Shown here: positions 1 to 13,172 of the stretch, in pieces
How positions within the stretch are numbered: the stretch's first letter is position 1
Layout of the letters: the number at the start of each line of letters is the position of its first letter
Source of the DNA: Prochlorococcus sp. AG-347-K15
Lineage (GTDB): Bacteria; Cyanobacteriota; Cyanobacteriia; PCC-6307; Cyanobiaceae
DNA length: 41,568 nt
Direction of reading: 5' to 3'
Assembly (NCBI GenBank): GCA_003281415.1
Contig: QCCC01000010.1
Coordinates: 1-41,568 of the forward strand
The notes under the pieces: model-generated
Told to the model about the DNA's origin: nothing
Database searches by the model: none
The model's input: only the letters and a program-made list of their open reading frames with translations
Translations under genes and position numbers: made by a program

Positions 1-183
1 ACATATAAAGATATTAAAGGTAGAAAAGTTTTAAACGTTCTAAATCAAGAAAATAAAAAACTGATTATTTCAATCAATTGTGATAAAAATGAATTAGATG
101 TAAGAATACCTGGCAGGAAATGGATGGGAAGTAAGCCTGCTAAAGAAGAATTCGAAAATAATTTAATAAATGATTTTTGTTAA
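1..183 (+). CDS. C-terminal end of an unidentified protein (5' part outside window)
   Basis: Frame 1 is open from the first base to TAA at 181-183 and gives 60 residues rich in Lys, Asn, Ile and Glu, including the stretch ELDVRIPGRKWMGSKPAKEE. The charged, AT-rich coding style matches the neighbours. No domain or catalytic motif is recognisable in this piece, so no function is proposed. It lies on the same strand as psaE, about 100 bases upstream of it. Confidence 0.6.
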   Translation, partial: TYKDIKGRKVLNVLNQENKKLIISINCDKNELDVRIPGRKWMGSKPAKEEFENNLINDFC

Positions 184-186
184 AAC

Positions 187-233
187 TTTAATTAATATGT
201 GTGAATAATTTAATTAATATGTGTGAATAATTT
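187..233. repeat. 22-bp direct tandem duplication upstream of psaE
   Basis: The unit TAATTAATATGTGTGAATAA plus two flanking bases occurs twice head to tail with period 22 and no mismatch over 187-233. It begins right after the stop codon of the preceding gene and ends about 50 bases before psaE. It may duplicate an AT-rich element in the psaE promoter region or be a recent replication slip. Confidence 0.85.
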
Positions 234-284
234 GTCTAAGAATATTAATGATGAGTTATTCTACAAAAAGTTAAATTAATAGTA

Positions 285-494
285 ATGGCTATTTCAAGAG
301 GAGATCTCGTAAGAGTAAAAAGACCAGAATCATATTGGTATAATGAAATCGGTAAAGTTGCTTCAGTTGATACCTCAGGCATTAAATATAACTGTGTAGT
401 CAGATTCGATAAAGTAAATTACGCTGGTATAAGCGGAACTGATGGTGGAGCAAATACAAATAATTTTGCTGAAAGTGAATTAGAGAAAGCTTAA
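285..494 (+). CDS. psaE: Photosystem I reaction centre subunit IV (PsaE)
   Basis: PsaE is a small stromal-side, SH3-like subunit of photosystem I that helps dock ferredoxin and supports cyclic electron flow. The 69-residue product opens with [20 protein letters not shown], the family's RG.KVR..R.ESYW pattern, and keeps VVRFDKVNY and a terminal NNFAE. Length is normal for the family (about 65-75 residues). The ATG at 285 gives the expected N-terminus with nothing extra. It is followed after four bases by mutM, so the two are probably co-transcribed although unrelated in function. A 22-bp tandem repeat lies just upstream. Confidence 0.97.
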   Translation: MAISRGDLVRVKRPESYWYNEIGKVASVDTSGIKYNCVVRFDKVNYAGISGTDGGANTNNFAESELEKA

Positions 495-498
495 ATAA

Positions 499-1377
499 TT
501 GCCTGAATTACCTGAAGTAGAAACTGTTCGCAGAGGTTTAGAGCAAAAACTTAATAACTTTATTATTAAAAAAGTAGAAGTCTGTAGGGATTCAACTGTT
601 GCATTTCCATCAAACAAAGAAGAATTCATTAAAGGAGTTCTGAACTCGCTTATTTATAAATGGGATAGAAGAGGAAAATATTTAATAGCTCAATTAAAAG
701 AAGTTCAAAATGAGAATACTCAATTTCCTCTAGAAAATACACAAAATAAAGGACTTCTTGTAATTCATCTGAGAATGACTGGATATTTCAAATTCATTGA
801 AAAATCAACTCATCCTTGTAAACATACAAGAATTAGATTTTTCGATAAAAATAATAATGAGCTTAGGTACGTTGACGTAAGAAGTTTTGGTCAAATGTGG
901 TGGATTAATAAAGGCCTATCGCTTAACAAAATAATTAAAGGATTAGGTTCATTAGGACCAGAACCATTTTCTAAAGACTTTGATGCAAATTATCTTAAAA
1001 AAGTTATTTCAAAAAGAACAAAATCTATAAAAGCTATCTTATTAGATCAAACAATAGTGGCAGGTATAGGTAATATTTATGCTGATGAAAGTTTATACTC
1101 TGCTGGCATCTCACCTTTTAGGGAAGCTCGAACAATAAAGAAGAATGAATTAATAAAGCTTAGAGAATCAATTGTAACTGTATTAAAAAAAAGTATTGGT
1201 TCTGGGGGGACGACATTTAGCGATTTTAGGGACTTGGAAGGAGAGAATGGGAATTTTGGTTTACAGACAAATGTTTATAGGAGAACTGGAAAAGAATGTC
1301 GTAAATGTGGAAATTTAATTGAAAGGCAAAAAATTACTGGAAGAAGTACACATTGGTGTCCTAAATGCCAAAAATGA
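499..1377 (+). CDS. mutM: Formamidopyrimidine-DNA glycosylase (MutM/Fpg)
   Basis: This base-excision repair enzyme removes 8-oxoguanine and formamidopyrimidines and cuts the strand by beta/delta elimination. After the initiator the protein reads [13 protein letters not shown], which supplies the catalytic N-terminal Pro and Glu. RRGKYLI carries the conserved Lys, [13 protein letters not shown] the helix-two-turn-helix segment, and a C-terminal CxxC...CxxC zinc finger (CRKCGN...CPKC) closes it at 292 residues. Translation must start at TTG (499), because Pro has to follow the initiator and no ATG is in position. It starts four bases after psaE. An oxidative-damage repair enzyme next to a photosystem I gene is suggestive, but co-regulation is only inferred. 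Confidence 0.97.
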   Translation: MPELPEVETVRRGLEQKLNNFIIKKVEVCRDSTVAFPSNKEEFIKGVLNSLIYKWDRRGKYLIAQLKEVQNENTQFPLENTQNKGLLVIHLRMTGYFKFIEKSTHPCKHTRIRFFDKNNNELRYVDVRSFGQMWWINKGLSLNKIIKGLGSLGPEPFSKDFDANYLKKVISKRTKSIKAILLDQTIVAGIGNIYADESLYSAGISPFREARTIKKNELIKLRESIVTVLKKSIGSGGTTFSDFRDLEGENGNFGLQTNVYRRTGKECRKCGNLIERQKITGRSTHWCPKCQK

Positions 1378-1379
1378 AA

Positions 1380-1408
1380 AAGGGCTTACTCAACATGAGT
1401 AAACCCTT
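1380..1408 (-). terminator. Hairpin terminator of the rRNA operon, shared with mutM
   Basis: AAGGGCTTACTCA (1380-1392) pairs with TGAGTAAACCCTT (1396-1408) around a 3-base loop with one mismatch. Read on the - strand, the stem is followed by a T run, as expected for an intrinsic terminator of the rRNA operon. It lies between convergent mutM and 5S and could also act on the + strand, where the T run is weaker. Confidence 0.75.
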
Positions 1409-1421
1409 TAAGATATTTTTA

Positions 1422-1538
1422 CCTGGCATTGAGCTATTTTCTCAAGGGGCTACCCCCTAAATATTTTCGCCGCTGATGCGTTTCACAACCGAGTTCGAGA
1501 TGGATCGGAGTGGTTCCACATCGCCATGAACACCAGGA
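1422..1538 (-). rRNA. rrf: 5S ribosomal RNA
   Basis: The - strand reads TCCTGGTGTTCATGGCG at its 5' end and ends in ...ATGCCAGG, so the two ends pair as the terminal helix of 5S rRNA. The inner part contains the conserved CCGATCCATCTCGAACTCGG. Length is about 117 nt. The gene lies about 75 bases after the 23S gene and just before the terminator. Ends are set by the terminal helix and could be off by a base or two. Confidence 0.93.
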
Positions 1539-1611
1539 TAGTGTGAACCTTGAGAACTGCATAGAAAATTATATAAATAATAAATTAAAAACAATAAATT
1601 AAGTTTATTTG

Positions 1612-4485
<2,874 letters not shown>

Positions 4486-4741
4486 ATAACTTCAAAATTG
4501 AAGCATCAGCTTAATAGAATTGTTATTAATGCATTCGCACAAATAATAAATCTGCATCATTAAAGATGCTTATTGTCTTTAAAAAATAATCTATGCAGTT
4601 GTCAAGGTTCTCTGAAAACAATGAAATTAATTCAATGAATCCAGCATCTTAATATTTTCATTAGGAAGCTAGATTCGCTCAGAATTTGATCACAACTCAA
4701 AACATTTCCCTTCTAAAAATTATGGAAGAGGTGGTAATCAG

Positions 4742-4814
4742 TGGAGGTAAGCGGACTCGAACCGCTGACATCCTGCTTGCAAAGCAGGCGCTCTACCAAC
4801 TGAGCTATACCCCC
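4742..4814 (-). tRNA. tRNA-Ala (anticodon TGC)
   Basis: On the - strand a 73-nt cloverleaf starts GGGGGTATAGCTCAG, has the anticodon loop TTTGCAA with anticodon TGC, and a GGTTCGAGTCC T-arm. The acceptor stem GGGGGTA/TACCTCC is followed by discriminator A. CCA is not encoded (the next bases are CC then A from neighbouring sequence only in part: C, A, C). It lies in the 16S-23S spacer 12 bases after tRNA-Ile. Confidence 0.96.
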
Positions 4815-4826
4815 AACATAGAGATA

Positions 4827-4900
<74 letters not shown>

Positions 4901-5021
4901 AGGAAAAGTAATGGGTGTGACCTAGAAAAACTTAGGAAATAAAATTCTTAATGAATTAAGAATGTGAGATACCGATCGACCTAAGGTGACAAAATTAATA
5001 TTTAACATTTTGTTGTCTCCC

Positions 5022-6507
<1,486 letters not shown>

Positions 6508-6785
6508 TGTTCAAATCCTTTTGTAGATAAATCTACTCAATATGAATTGCATTCTCCAAATAAAAATAAGATTGACTTATTTATTTAGGTTCAGCCTCCT
6601 TAAAATAATTAAGGATTACTTTGAGTGCACATTAAAAATATTTCAAAGTGACTTTCCAAGATCTCAGATCCGTTAGTTTTCAAAAAGCAAAAAGTTAGCA
6701 ATTGAAAACAATTTATATATTCTTGACGGGACCTCACACCTTTATTGCAAATACATCTCAAAATTACCAAATTAAAATTCGATAA
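6508..6785 (-). other. rRNA operon leader and promoter region
   Basis: No confident gene lies in this AT-rich stretch upstream of 16S. It must hold the operon promoter and leader on the - strand. An AAGGAGGCTGAACC motif close to the 16S start and TATATAAATTG near 6710-6720 (read on the - strand) are visible, but I could not fix a -35/-10 pair with good spacing. The next part, to 7010, is taken up by a probable decayed ORF. Confidence 0.45.
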
Positions 6786-7010
6786 AATTTTGACGCAATA
6801 AAAGCATCAGTTCCTAAGTTTTTAAATTTTCTAGGTGCAGAGTTAAACAACAAGTGGATAACTCACTTTGAAGGGAAAACCCTTCTTCTGGCTGAAAATA
6901 ATGATCTAAATCAAATCTCCAAAAAATTCATTCATTTACCAGAAATCAGATTTAAGGTATTTGAACGAATAATGCAAAAAAATATATTTTTGCCCAGAAG
7001 AAAATATTAA
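6786..7010 (+). pseudogene. Probable decayed small gene without a start codon
   Basis: Reading back from TAA at 7008-7010, the frame is open for 74 codons with protein-like composition: alternating hydrophobic and charged segments such as KFLNFLGAELNNKWITHFEG and PEIRFKVFERIMQKNIFLP. It contains no ATG, GTG or TTG until an ATG 13 codons (stop included) from the end. The frame is closed by a TAA at 6783. The same frame is open again upstream, from 6699, and offers TTG at 6702 and 6723. This looks like a small gene broken by a nonsense change, or one that has lost its 5' end by decay towards the rRNA promoter. It could be chance, since the sequence is AT-rich. I do not recognise a family. Confidence 0.4.
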
Positions 7011-7119
7011 ACCATCCGACTGTAATTATGCAACCTTTTATACAAAAATTTTTTATTAATTTTTTATTTGTTCAAAGTCTCTTTAAACAACTAGGCTTAA
7101 ATAAAGGGATATAAATGAA

Positions 7120-8559
7120 ATGGCAGAAAGATTTAGTCAAAAGAATTTAAGAGTAAGACCAAGTTCAGATGAAGAGAAAATTGTAACAAATGCAAAAAAA
7201 CACTTCGAGAAGACTCTAGTGGAGATTTCAGGAGAGCTAGTAGGCAGCGTTGCGGCACTAGAACACCCAACAAAAAATAAAAAATTAAATTATGGAGAAA
7301 TATTTTTAAGAGACAACGTTCCGGTAATGATTTATCTAATTACCCAAAAGCGCTATGAAATTGTCAAAAAGTTCCTAAGTGTATGCCTTGAATTACAAAG
7401 CTCTAATTACCAAACACGTGGTGTTTTTCCTACTAGTTTCGTGGAAGAAAATGGAAAGCTTATTGGAGACTATGGTCAAAGATCAATCGGGAGGATTACT
7501 TCGGCTGATGCAAGTTTATGGTGGCCCATTTTATGCTGGTATTATGTCAACAAAAGCGGTGATCATGCATTCGGAAAAAGTCAAAGCGTTCAAAGAGGTA
7601 TTCAACTTCTACTAGATCTAGTTCTGCATCCAACATTTGAGGGAACACCTGTACTTTTCGTCCCAGATTGCGCATTTATGATTGATAGACCCATGGATGT
7701 CTGGGGGGCCCCTTTAGAAGTTGAAGTTTTACTTCATGGGTGTTTAAAGAGCTGTATAAACTTAATGGAATTAAGTCGAGAAGATCATGTAAGTAGACTA
7801 TTAGATCAAAGACTTATTCTTACAAATCAATGGGTTAAGGATTTAGGGAGTTTTCTCTTAAAACATTATTGGGTTACAAGCCAAACAATGCAAATTTTAA
7901 GAAGAAGGCCAACTGAGCAGTATGGAGATGATCAACACTACAATGAATTTAACGTTCAACCTCAGGTAGTTCCCTCTTGGCTTCAAGATTGGTTAGAGAA
8001 TAGAGGTGGTTACCTAATAGGAAATATTCGAACAGGTAGACCTGACTTTAGATTTTACAGTTTAGGGAATTCCTTAGCTTGTATTTTTGGAGTATTACCT
8101 CCCGCAGAACAAAGAGCTTTATTTAGATTAGTTTTACATAACAGACAGCATTTGATGGCTCAAATGCCTATGAGAATTTGTCACCCTCATATGGATGTAG
8201 AAGAATGGCAAAATAAAACTGGTTCTGATCCAAAAAATTGGCCTTGGAGTTACCATAACGGTGGTCATTGGCCAAGTTTACTTTGGTTTTTTGGTACTGC
8301 TGTTCTTTTACATCAAAAAAATTATGCTTCTGATGATGTAATTCTTATGCAAGAAATGAAATCACTAATAGAGGAGTCTTATTGGTGTCAACTTAATCAA
8401 TTACCCAAGCAAGAATGGGCAGAATATTTTGATGGGCCTACAGGTACTTGGGTTGGGCAACAGTCAAGAACATACCAAACATGGACAATTGTTGGATTTT
8501 TATTGATGAATCACTTTTTAAGAGAGGAGAACAATAATCTAGATATGTTTAATATTTAG
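7120..8559 (+). CDS. Alkaline/neutral invertase, glycoside hydrolase family 100
   Basis: The enzyme is predicted to hydrolyse sucrose to glucose and fructose in the cytosol, at the exit from the sucrose pool that many Prochlorococcus use as compatible solute or carbon buffer. The 479-residue protein has no signal peptide and shows the GH100 (alpha/alpha)6-barrel signatures: LRDNVPVMIYL, SADASLWWPILCWYY, MDVWGAPLEVEVLL, SWLQDWL, HMDVEEWQNKTGSDPKNWPW, YHNGGHWPSLLWF and SRTYQTWTIVGFLL. The Asp in ADASLWW is a good candidate for the catalytic acid by family analogy. The start ATG (7120) is preceded by AAAGGGAT. It ends two bases from the convergent petD stop. Trehalose or another glucoside as substrate is unlikely but cannot be excluded from sequence. 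Confidence 0.9.
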   Translation: MAERFSQKNLRVRPSSDEEKIVTNAKKHFEKTLVEISGELVGSVAALEHPTKNKKLNYGEIFLRDNVPVMIYLITQKRYEIVKKFLSVCLELQSSNYQTRGVFPTSFVEENGKLIGDYGQRSIGRITSADASLWWPILCWYYVNKSGDHAFGKSQSVQRGIQLLLDLVLHPTFEGTPVLFVPDCAFMIDRPMDVWGAPLEVEVLLHGCLKSCINLMELSREDHVSRLLDQRLILTNQWVKDLGSFLLKHYWVTSQTMQILRRRPTEQYGDDQHYNEFNVQPQVVPSWLQDWLENRGGYLIGNIRTGRPDFRFYSLGNSLACIFGVLPPAEQRALFRLVLHNRQHLMAQMPMRICHPHMDVEEWQNKTGSDPKNWPWSYHNGGHWPSLLWFFGTAVLLHQKNYASDDVILMQEMKSLIEESYWCQLNQLPKQEWAEYFDGPTGTWVGQQSRTYQTWTIVGFLLMNHFLREENNNLDMFNI

Positions 8560-8561
8560 GA

Positions 8562-9044
8562 TTAAAATAAGCCTAAAGTGAGTGATTTATCGATAGGCAA
8601 ACACGCACCAATACCAAGATATATTGTTAGAAAAGTTCCGAACAAGAAAAGAGACATTGCTATTGGTCTTCTAAAGGGGTTAGAAAATTTATTAACATTT
8701 TCAATAAAAGGTAAAATGATTAATCCAAGTGGAATTAATGTTTGGAGTGCAATTCCTAAAAGTTTGTTAGGTACTACACGAAGTATTTGAAAAACTGGGT
8801 ATAGATACCATTCAGGAAGTATTTCTAAGGGGGTGGCAAATGGATTTGCTTTATCTCCTAGCATTGCAGGATCAAGAACTGCTAAACCAACTACACAGGC
8901 AATAGTACCTAAAATAACTACTGGGAAAATATATAATAGATCATTTGGCCAAGCAGGTTCTCCATAATAATTGTGACCCATACCTTTAGCTAATTTTGCT
9001 CTTAATTTTGGATCAGATAAATCTGGTTTTTTTAAAGTAGACAT
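8562..9044 (-). CDS. petD: Cytochrome b6-f complex subunit IV (PetD)
   Basis: Subunit IV corresponds to the C-terminal half of mitochondrial cytochrome b and, with cytochrome b6, forms the plastoquinol-oxidising (Qo) site in the thylakoid membrane. The 160-residue protein starts [20 protein letters not shown] and contains [19 protein letters not shown] and the quinol-site PEWY motif in [15 protein letters not shown], plus three hydrophobic helices. Length is typical. It follows petB by 34 bases on the same strand, the standard petBD operon, and ends convergently two bases from the invertase stop, with no room for a separate terminator. Confidence 0.97.
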   Translation of the reverse strand: MSTLKKPDLSDPKLRAKLAKGMGHNYYGEPAWPNDLLYIFPVVILGTIACVVGLAVLDPAMLGDKANPFATPLEILPEWYLYPVFQILRVVPNKLLGIALQTLIPLGLIILPFIENVNKFSNPFRRPIAMSLFLFGTFLTIYLGIGACLPIDKSLTLGLF

Positions 9045-9078
9045 TTAAAGCTGTGGTTGTAATTTTAATTGTAAGTGT

Positions 9079-9735
9079 TTATAAAGGACCTGAAATACCC
9101 TGTTTACGAATCATTAAAAAGTGCATCAACATGAAAACTGCTAATGACCATGGCAAGACGAAAGTATGAAGGCTGTAGAATCTGGTAAGAGTGGATTGTC
9201 CAACACTTTCTCCGCCTCTAAGTAATTCGACCATAAAATCACCAATTACCGGGATAGCTGCAGGTACACCAGAAACAATCTTAACTGCCCAATAACCTAC
9301 TTGATCCCAAGGGAGAGAGTAGCCTGTCACTCCAAAAGCGACAGTTATAACTGCCATGACAACACCTGTAACCCAAGTTAACTCTCTTGGTCTTTTGAAA
9401 CCTCCGGTAAGATAAACCCTAAATACATGAAGGATTAACATCAAAACCATCATTGATGCACTCCATCTATGCACTGATCTAATTAACCATCCAAAACTTA
9501 CATCAGTCATTAAGTAACTTACTGAACTATAAGCCTGAGTGACTGTTGGCTTATAGTAAAAAGTCATTGCAAAACCTGTTGCAAATTGAATTAAGAAGCA
9601 TACTAAAGTTATGCCTCCTAAACAATAAAAAATATTAACGTGAGGGGGTACGTACTTGGAAGTTACGTCGTCAGTTATGTCTTGAATTTCAAGCCTTTCT
9701 TGAAACCAATCATAAACAGATGAAGAATTCGCCAT
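9079..9735 (-). CDS. petB: Cytochrome b6 (PetB)
   Basis: Cytochrome b6 carries two b haems plus the covalently bound haem c at the Qi site of the b6-f complex. From ATG at 9735 the protein is 218 residues, [20 protein letters not shown]..., with four membrane helices. Haem-ligand His residues lie in [20 protein letters not shown] and in the fourth helix ([10 protein letters not shown]...[12 protein letters not shown]). Cys35 in the FYCLGGIT segment matches the haem c attachment cysteine. The frame stays open upstream to 9798, but the extra 21 residues are not part of the family and are rejected. PetD follows at once. Confidence 0.97.
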   Translation of the reverse strand: MANSSSVYDWFQERLEIQDITDDVTSKYVPPHVNIFYCLGGITLVCFLIQFATGFAMTFYYKPTVTQAYSSVSYLMTDVSFGWLIRSVHRWSASMMVLMLILHVFRVYLTGGFKRPRELTWVTGVVMAVITVAFGVTGYSLPWDQVGYWAVKIVSGVPAAIPVIGDFMVELLRGGESVGQSTLTRFYSLHTFVLPWSLAVFMLMHFLMIRKQGISGPL

Positions 9736-9806
9736 CCAAAAAAAAATTAGCTTTGATATAAAGAGCTTACTTAAAATTCTTATACTTGGTGTTAACACTT
9801 AACCCA

Positions 9807-11096
9807 ATGAATTCATCTTTTAACAAACTTTTAACATTCAAGATATTGAGCATTGTATTAATGATCAGTATTTTTTCTACAAATTTTTTGTGGATTGAAG
9901 GAGTAGATGCTCTCAGTGATAGCAAGCAATTAGTACTTGACGCTTGGTCCTTGGTAAACGAGGGTTTTTATGATCCAGAAAAGTTTGATGAAATCCAATG
10001 GAAAAAAATTAGACAAAAAACATTACAGAAACAAATTGAAACAAGTGAAGAGGCTTATTCCGCAATTGAAGACATGTTAAGACCTCTGGACGATCCTTAC
10101 ACAAGAGTTTTACGCCCAAAAGATTATGAACTTCTGAAATCAAGTAATTTTGGTAGTGAAATTAATGGTGTTGGGCTTCAATTGGGTGAAGATGATGATA
10201 GTAATAAAATCAAAGTTGTATCTACTCTTGGCGGTTCACCAGCTGAAGAAGCAGGAATAGTTAGTGGGGACTTGATAGAGACAGTGGATGGGATCTCATC
10301 AGAAAAATTAGGACTTGCAAGTACTGCCTCTAAATTAAGAGGTGAATCAGGGACAAAAGTTTTAGTTGAAGTATCTTCGGAATTAGGAGAAATTAGGGAA
10401 GTAGATCTAGAGAGGAGATCAGTGGATCTAAGACCAGTGCGAACAAAAAGGTTAAGAGACGATTCTCACACGATAGGATATTTAAGGATAACTCAATTCA
10501 GTGAAAGCGTACCCAAAAAAGTTGAAGAGGCGCTTCAAGAGTTAAAAGAGAAAGAAGTTGAGGGATTGATTTTGGATCTTAGAAATAATTCAGGGGGACT
10601 AGTAAGCTCAGGTATAGCGGTTGCGGACTCATTATTGAGTGCGAAACCTGTAGTTGAAACAAAAAACAGGAATGGAATCAAGGATGCAATAATTTCTCAA
10701 AAAGAGACATCATTTGATGGACCAATGGTGACTTTAGTAAATAAAGGTACTGCGAGTGCCAGTGAAATACTTGCTGGTTCTCTACAGGATAATGAGAGAT
10801 CAATTCTTATGGGAGAACAAACTTATGGAAAAGGTTTAATTCAATCTCTAAAAAGTTTGGGAGAAGATAGTGGTATTGCTATAACAGTTGCTAGTTACTT
10901 AACACCCAAAGGTAATAATATTCAAGGCCAAGGCATGACGCCTGACAAATTACTAGATCTTCCGGATGCAAGTGAATATGGAGGTGCTGACGATAAATGG
11001 GTGAGGAATGCAGAATTATTTCTGGGGTCGCTTTTAGAAAAAGAAGAAGTTTCAGTTCAAACTATGGAATTAAACAATCAAGTAATTAATCCTTGA
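9807..11096 (+). CDS. ctpA: Carboxyl-terminal processing protease, S41 family (CtpA-like)
   Basis: Members of this family act in the lumen or periplasm; in cyanobacteria CtpA trims the C-terminus of precursor D1 so that the Mn cluster can form. From ATG at 9807 the protein has 429 residues. An N-terminal hydrophobic segment (about residues 8-31) serves as signal peptide, a PDZ domain covers about residues 95-180 (GVGLQLGE..., GSPAEEAGIVSGDLIETVDG), and the S41 core follows. GTASASEI supplies catalytic Ser317 and TYGKG Lys342, with the 25-residue spacing typical of the dyad. A TTG seven codons upstream is less likely to be the start. It is divergent from petB with 71 bases between them, and its stop overlaps the frame of the next gene. 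Whether it is CtpA rather than a CtpB or CtpC paralogue is inferred. Confidence 0.9.
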   Translation: MNSSFNKLLTFKILSIVLMISIFSTNFLWIEGVDALSDSKQLVLDAWSLVNEGFYDPEKFDEIQWKKIRQKTLQKQIETSEEAYSAIEDMLRPLDDPYTRVLRPKDYELLKSSNFGSEINGVGLQLGEDDDSNKIKVVSTLGGSPAEEAGIVSGDLIETVDGISSEKLGLASTASKLRGESGTKVLVEVSSELGEIREVDLERRSVDLRPVRTKRLRDDSHTIGYLRITQFSESVPKKVEEALQELKEKEVEGLILDLRNNSGGLVSSGIAVADSLLSAKPVVETKNRNGIKDAIISQKETSFDGPMVTLVNKGTASASEILAGSLQDNERSILMGEQTYGKGLIQSLKSLGEDSGIAITVASYLTPKGNNIQGQGMTPDKLLDLPDASEYGGADDKWVRNAELFLGSLLEKEEVSVQTMELNNQVINP

Positions 11097-11131
11097 AATG
11101 GCAAAAATTTGACAATAAAAAATTAAAAAAT

Positions 11132-12394
11132 ATGAGTATTAAAAGAATTTTTCATGACCCAATTCACAAAGAAATAGTATTTGACGCAGGAAAGCCAGAA
11201 GAATTAATGATTATGGAATTAATTGATACAGTTGCTTTTCAAAGACTAAGAAGAATTAAACAATTAGGAGCGGCATCATTACTTTTTCATGGTGCAGAAT
11301 CGAGTAGATTTACCCACTCGATTGGTGTTTTTTGTATAGCTAGAAAAATTTATAGGAGATTAATTGAAAGTACATCTTCATTTTGTGAGAATAAATTTGC
11401 CCTTTATGGAGCAGCTCTACTACATGATTTAGGTCATGGACCTTTAAGCCATACCAGTGAAACAATATTCGAACATGATCACGAAAAATGGTCTCAAAAC
11501 CTAGTTGAAAATTATTCTCCAATAAATTCAATCCTAAAAAAGTATGACAACAAATTACCAAGACAAATAGGAGAATTATTTCAATCAAAACAACTATTTT
11601 CAAAACCTATAAAAACATTGATAAGCAGCGAGATAGATTGCGATCGTCTAGATTATCTTTTACGCGATAGTTACAACACAGGAACTAATTATGGCTTAGT
11701 AGATTTAGAAAGAATTATTTCAGCTCTCACTTTTTCACCTGATGGAAATATTGGAATCAAACCAAAAGGAGTTATCGCTATTGAGCATTTCCTAGTTCTA
11801 AGAAACTTGATGTATAGAACAATCTATAATCACAGAATTAACGAAATATCAACTTGGATTTTGGAAAAGATTTTGTACACAATAAAACATAATTTTGAAA
11901 AAAAAATTTGGTTAGATAATTCTCTGCATAAATGGATATTTTCTCCAGCAAAAATTGATTTTGATGATTTTATAAGAATTGATGATGTAACATTTTATTA
12001 TCATTTGATTAGATGGAAAGATGACTCTTTCGAGCCACTTTCTACACTATGCAAAATGTTTATTGATAGAAATTTATTAAAGGCATCAGACATAAGTTTT
12101 TTAAGCAAAATTGATAGACTAAAAATCCTTGCATTCGCGAGAAAATTATGTGAAATAAATGGTTATGATTCAGAATTATTTTGTGGGGTTAAGGAAAGGT
12201 CTTTTAAAGGATTTGAATCTAACAATGCACTAAAAATATGGGACGGCACCTATCAAAGCTCATTAGAAAATAGTTCTGCATTGATAAAAACTTTAATGAG
12301 ATCTGAAGAAAGCTCTTTTATCATTTATCCAGGTATCATCAAAGATGAAATTACAAATCAGATTTCATTAATAAAAAATAATTCCAAAATTTAA
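11132..12394 (+). CDS. HD-domain phosphohydrolase (dNTPase/SAMHD1-like)
   Basis: The protein (420 residues from ATG 11132) opens with IKRIFHDPIHKEIVF, the usual start of the HD superfamily branch related to SAMHD1 and bacterial dGTPase-like enzymes. The metal-binding set is visible: His62 in RFTHSIGV, His98-Asp99 in LLHDLGHGPLSHT, and a later Asp in the SEIDCDRLDYLLRDSYNTG block. The substrate cannot be told from sequence. Deoxynucleotide or another nucleotide is likely. A TTG start at 11093 overlapping the ctpA stop would add 13 low-complexity residues and is less likely. It sits between ctpA and minC in one tightly packed + strand run. Confidence 0.88.
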   Translation: MSIKRIFHDPIHKEIVFDAGKPEELMIMELIDTVAFQRLRRIKQLGAASLLFHGAESSRFTHSIGVFCIARKIYRRLIESTSSFCENKFALYGAALLHDLGHGPLSHTSETIFEHDHEKWSQNLVENYSPINSILKKYDNKLPRQIGELFQSKQLFSKPIKTLISSEIDCDRLDYLLRDSYNTGTNYGLVDLERIISALTFSPDGNIGIKPKGVIAIEHFLVLRNLMYRTIYNHRINEISTWILEKILYTIKHNFEKKIWLDNSLHKWIFSPAKIDFDDFIRIDDVTFYYHLIRWKDDSFEPLSTLCKMFIDRNLLKASDISFLSKIDRLKILAFARKLCEINGYDSELFCGVKERSFKGFESNNALKIWDGTYQSSLENSSALIKTLMRSEESSFIIYPGIIKDEITNQISLIKNNSKI

Positions 12395-12398
12395 TGCA

Positions 12399-13049
12399 AT
12401 GGAAATCGTTTTAAATAACACTAAAAGTAATTATTTAGAAAGTTTTTCTTTGTTAGATTTAGATAATATCCATGAAACTTTCAAAAAATTTTCTTCGATG
12501 AAGGGACCTCTGGAAGCAAAAATTTTCGCAGTCAATGAGTCGATAAGTTGTATTCAATTATCAAAATTAAAAAATCACTTAAACAAGATTAATATTTGTT
12601 CCTTATCTATTTACTCAAATAATAGAAATACAATATTGAGTGGGAAATCTTTGAAAATACATTCAACTTTTATTAAAGGTCAAGAGATTAAAAATAAGTT
12701 ACTCTCTCTCGATTCAAAAGAGATAGACGATACGCTTCATAAAGGAACAGTAAGATCGGGTGACAGAATATCTTCAAATGGGAACCTATGCATTATTGGA
12801 GACGTGAATCCAGGAGCCATAATTTCCGCTAAGAAAAATATTTATGTTTGGGGCAAATTAATGGGGATTGCATTCGCAGGAGAAAGTGGAAATAAAAATG
12901 CCTCTATTGCATCACTTTATTTAAACCCTTTACAATTACGAATTGCAGATGTTATCGCTATTGGACCAAAGGATAAGCCCAAGAATTGCTATCCAGAAAT
13001 TGCTGTTATTGATAAACAAATGATAATTATCAAGCCATATCTAATGTAA
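12399..13049 (+). CDS. minC: Septum site-determining protein MinC
   Basis: MinC blocks FtsZ polymerisation away from mid-cell when recruited by MinD. Of 216 residues the N-terminal half is weakly conserved, as usual for MinC. The C-terminal beta-helix domain is clear: GTVRSGDRISSNGNLCIIGD, NPGAIISAKKNIYVWGKLMG, AFAGESGNKNASIASLYLNP and QLRIADVIAIG. It starts four bases after the HD hydrolase stop, and minD follows after about 120 bases. Gene order minC-minD-minE supports the call. Confidence 0.95.
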   Translation: MEIVLNNTKSNYLESFSLLDLDNIHETFKKFSSMKGPLEAKIFAVNESISCIQLSKLKNHLNKINICSLSIYSNNRNTILSGKSLKIHSTFIKGQEIKNKLLSLDSKEIDDTLHKGTVRSGDRISSNGNLCIIGDVNPGAIISAKKNIYVWGKLMGIAFAGESGNKNASIASLYLNPLQLRIADVIAIGPKDKPKNCYPEIAVIDKQMIIIKPYLM

Positions 13050-13172
13050 ATTAAAAATTAATCAATCAATTGCAATAAATTAATTAAAAATTGATAAATT
13101 TAAGAATTACTTAATATTTAAAATATTTAACTTTCTACAAGTGGCTTTATTATTTGAAAAATAATTAAAATC

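Noticed and set aside
8578-8790. 70-codon + strand ORF opposite petD
   Set aside because: Shadow of the well conserved petD frame.
9736-9798. 21-codon upstream extension of petB
   Set aside because: Not part of cytochrome b6, which starts [11 protein letters not shown]; the region is the petB-ctpA intergenic promoter.
11340-11603. 87-codon - strand ORF inside the HD hydrolase gene
   Set aside because: Antisense shadow of a gene with clear catalytic motifs.
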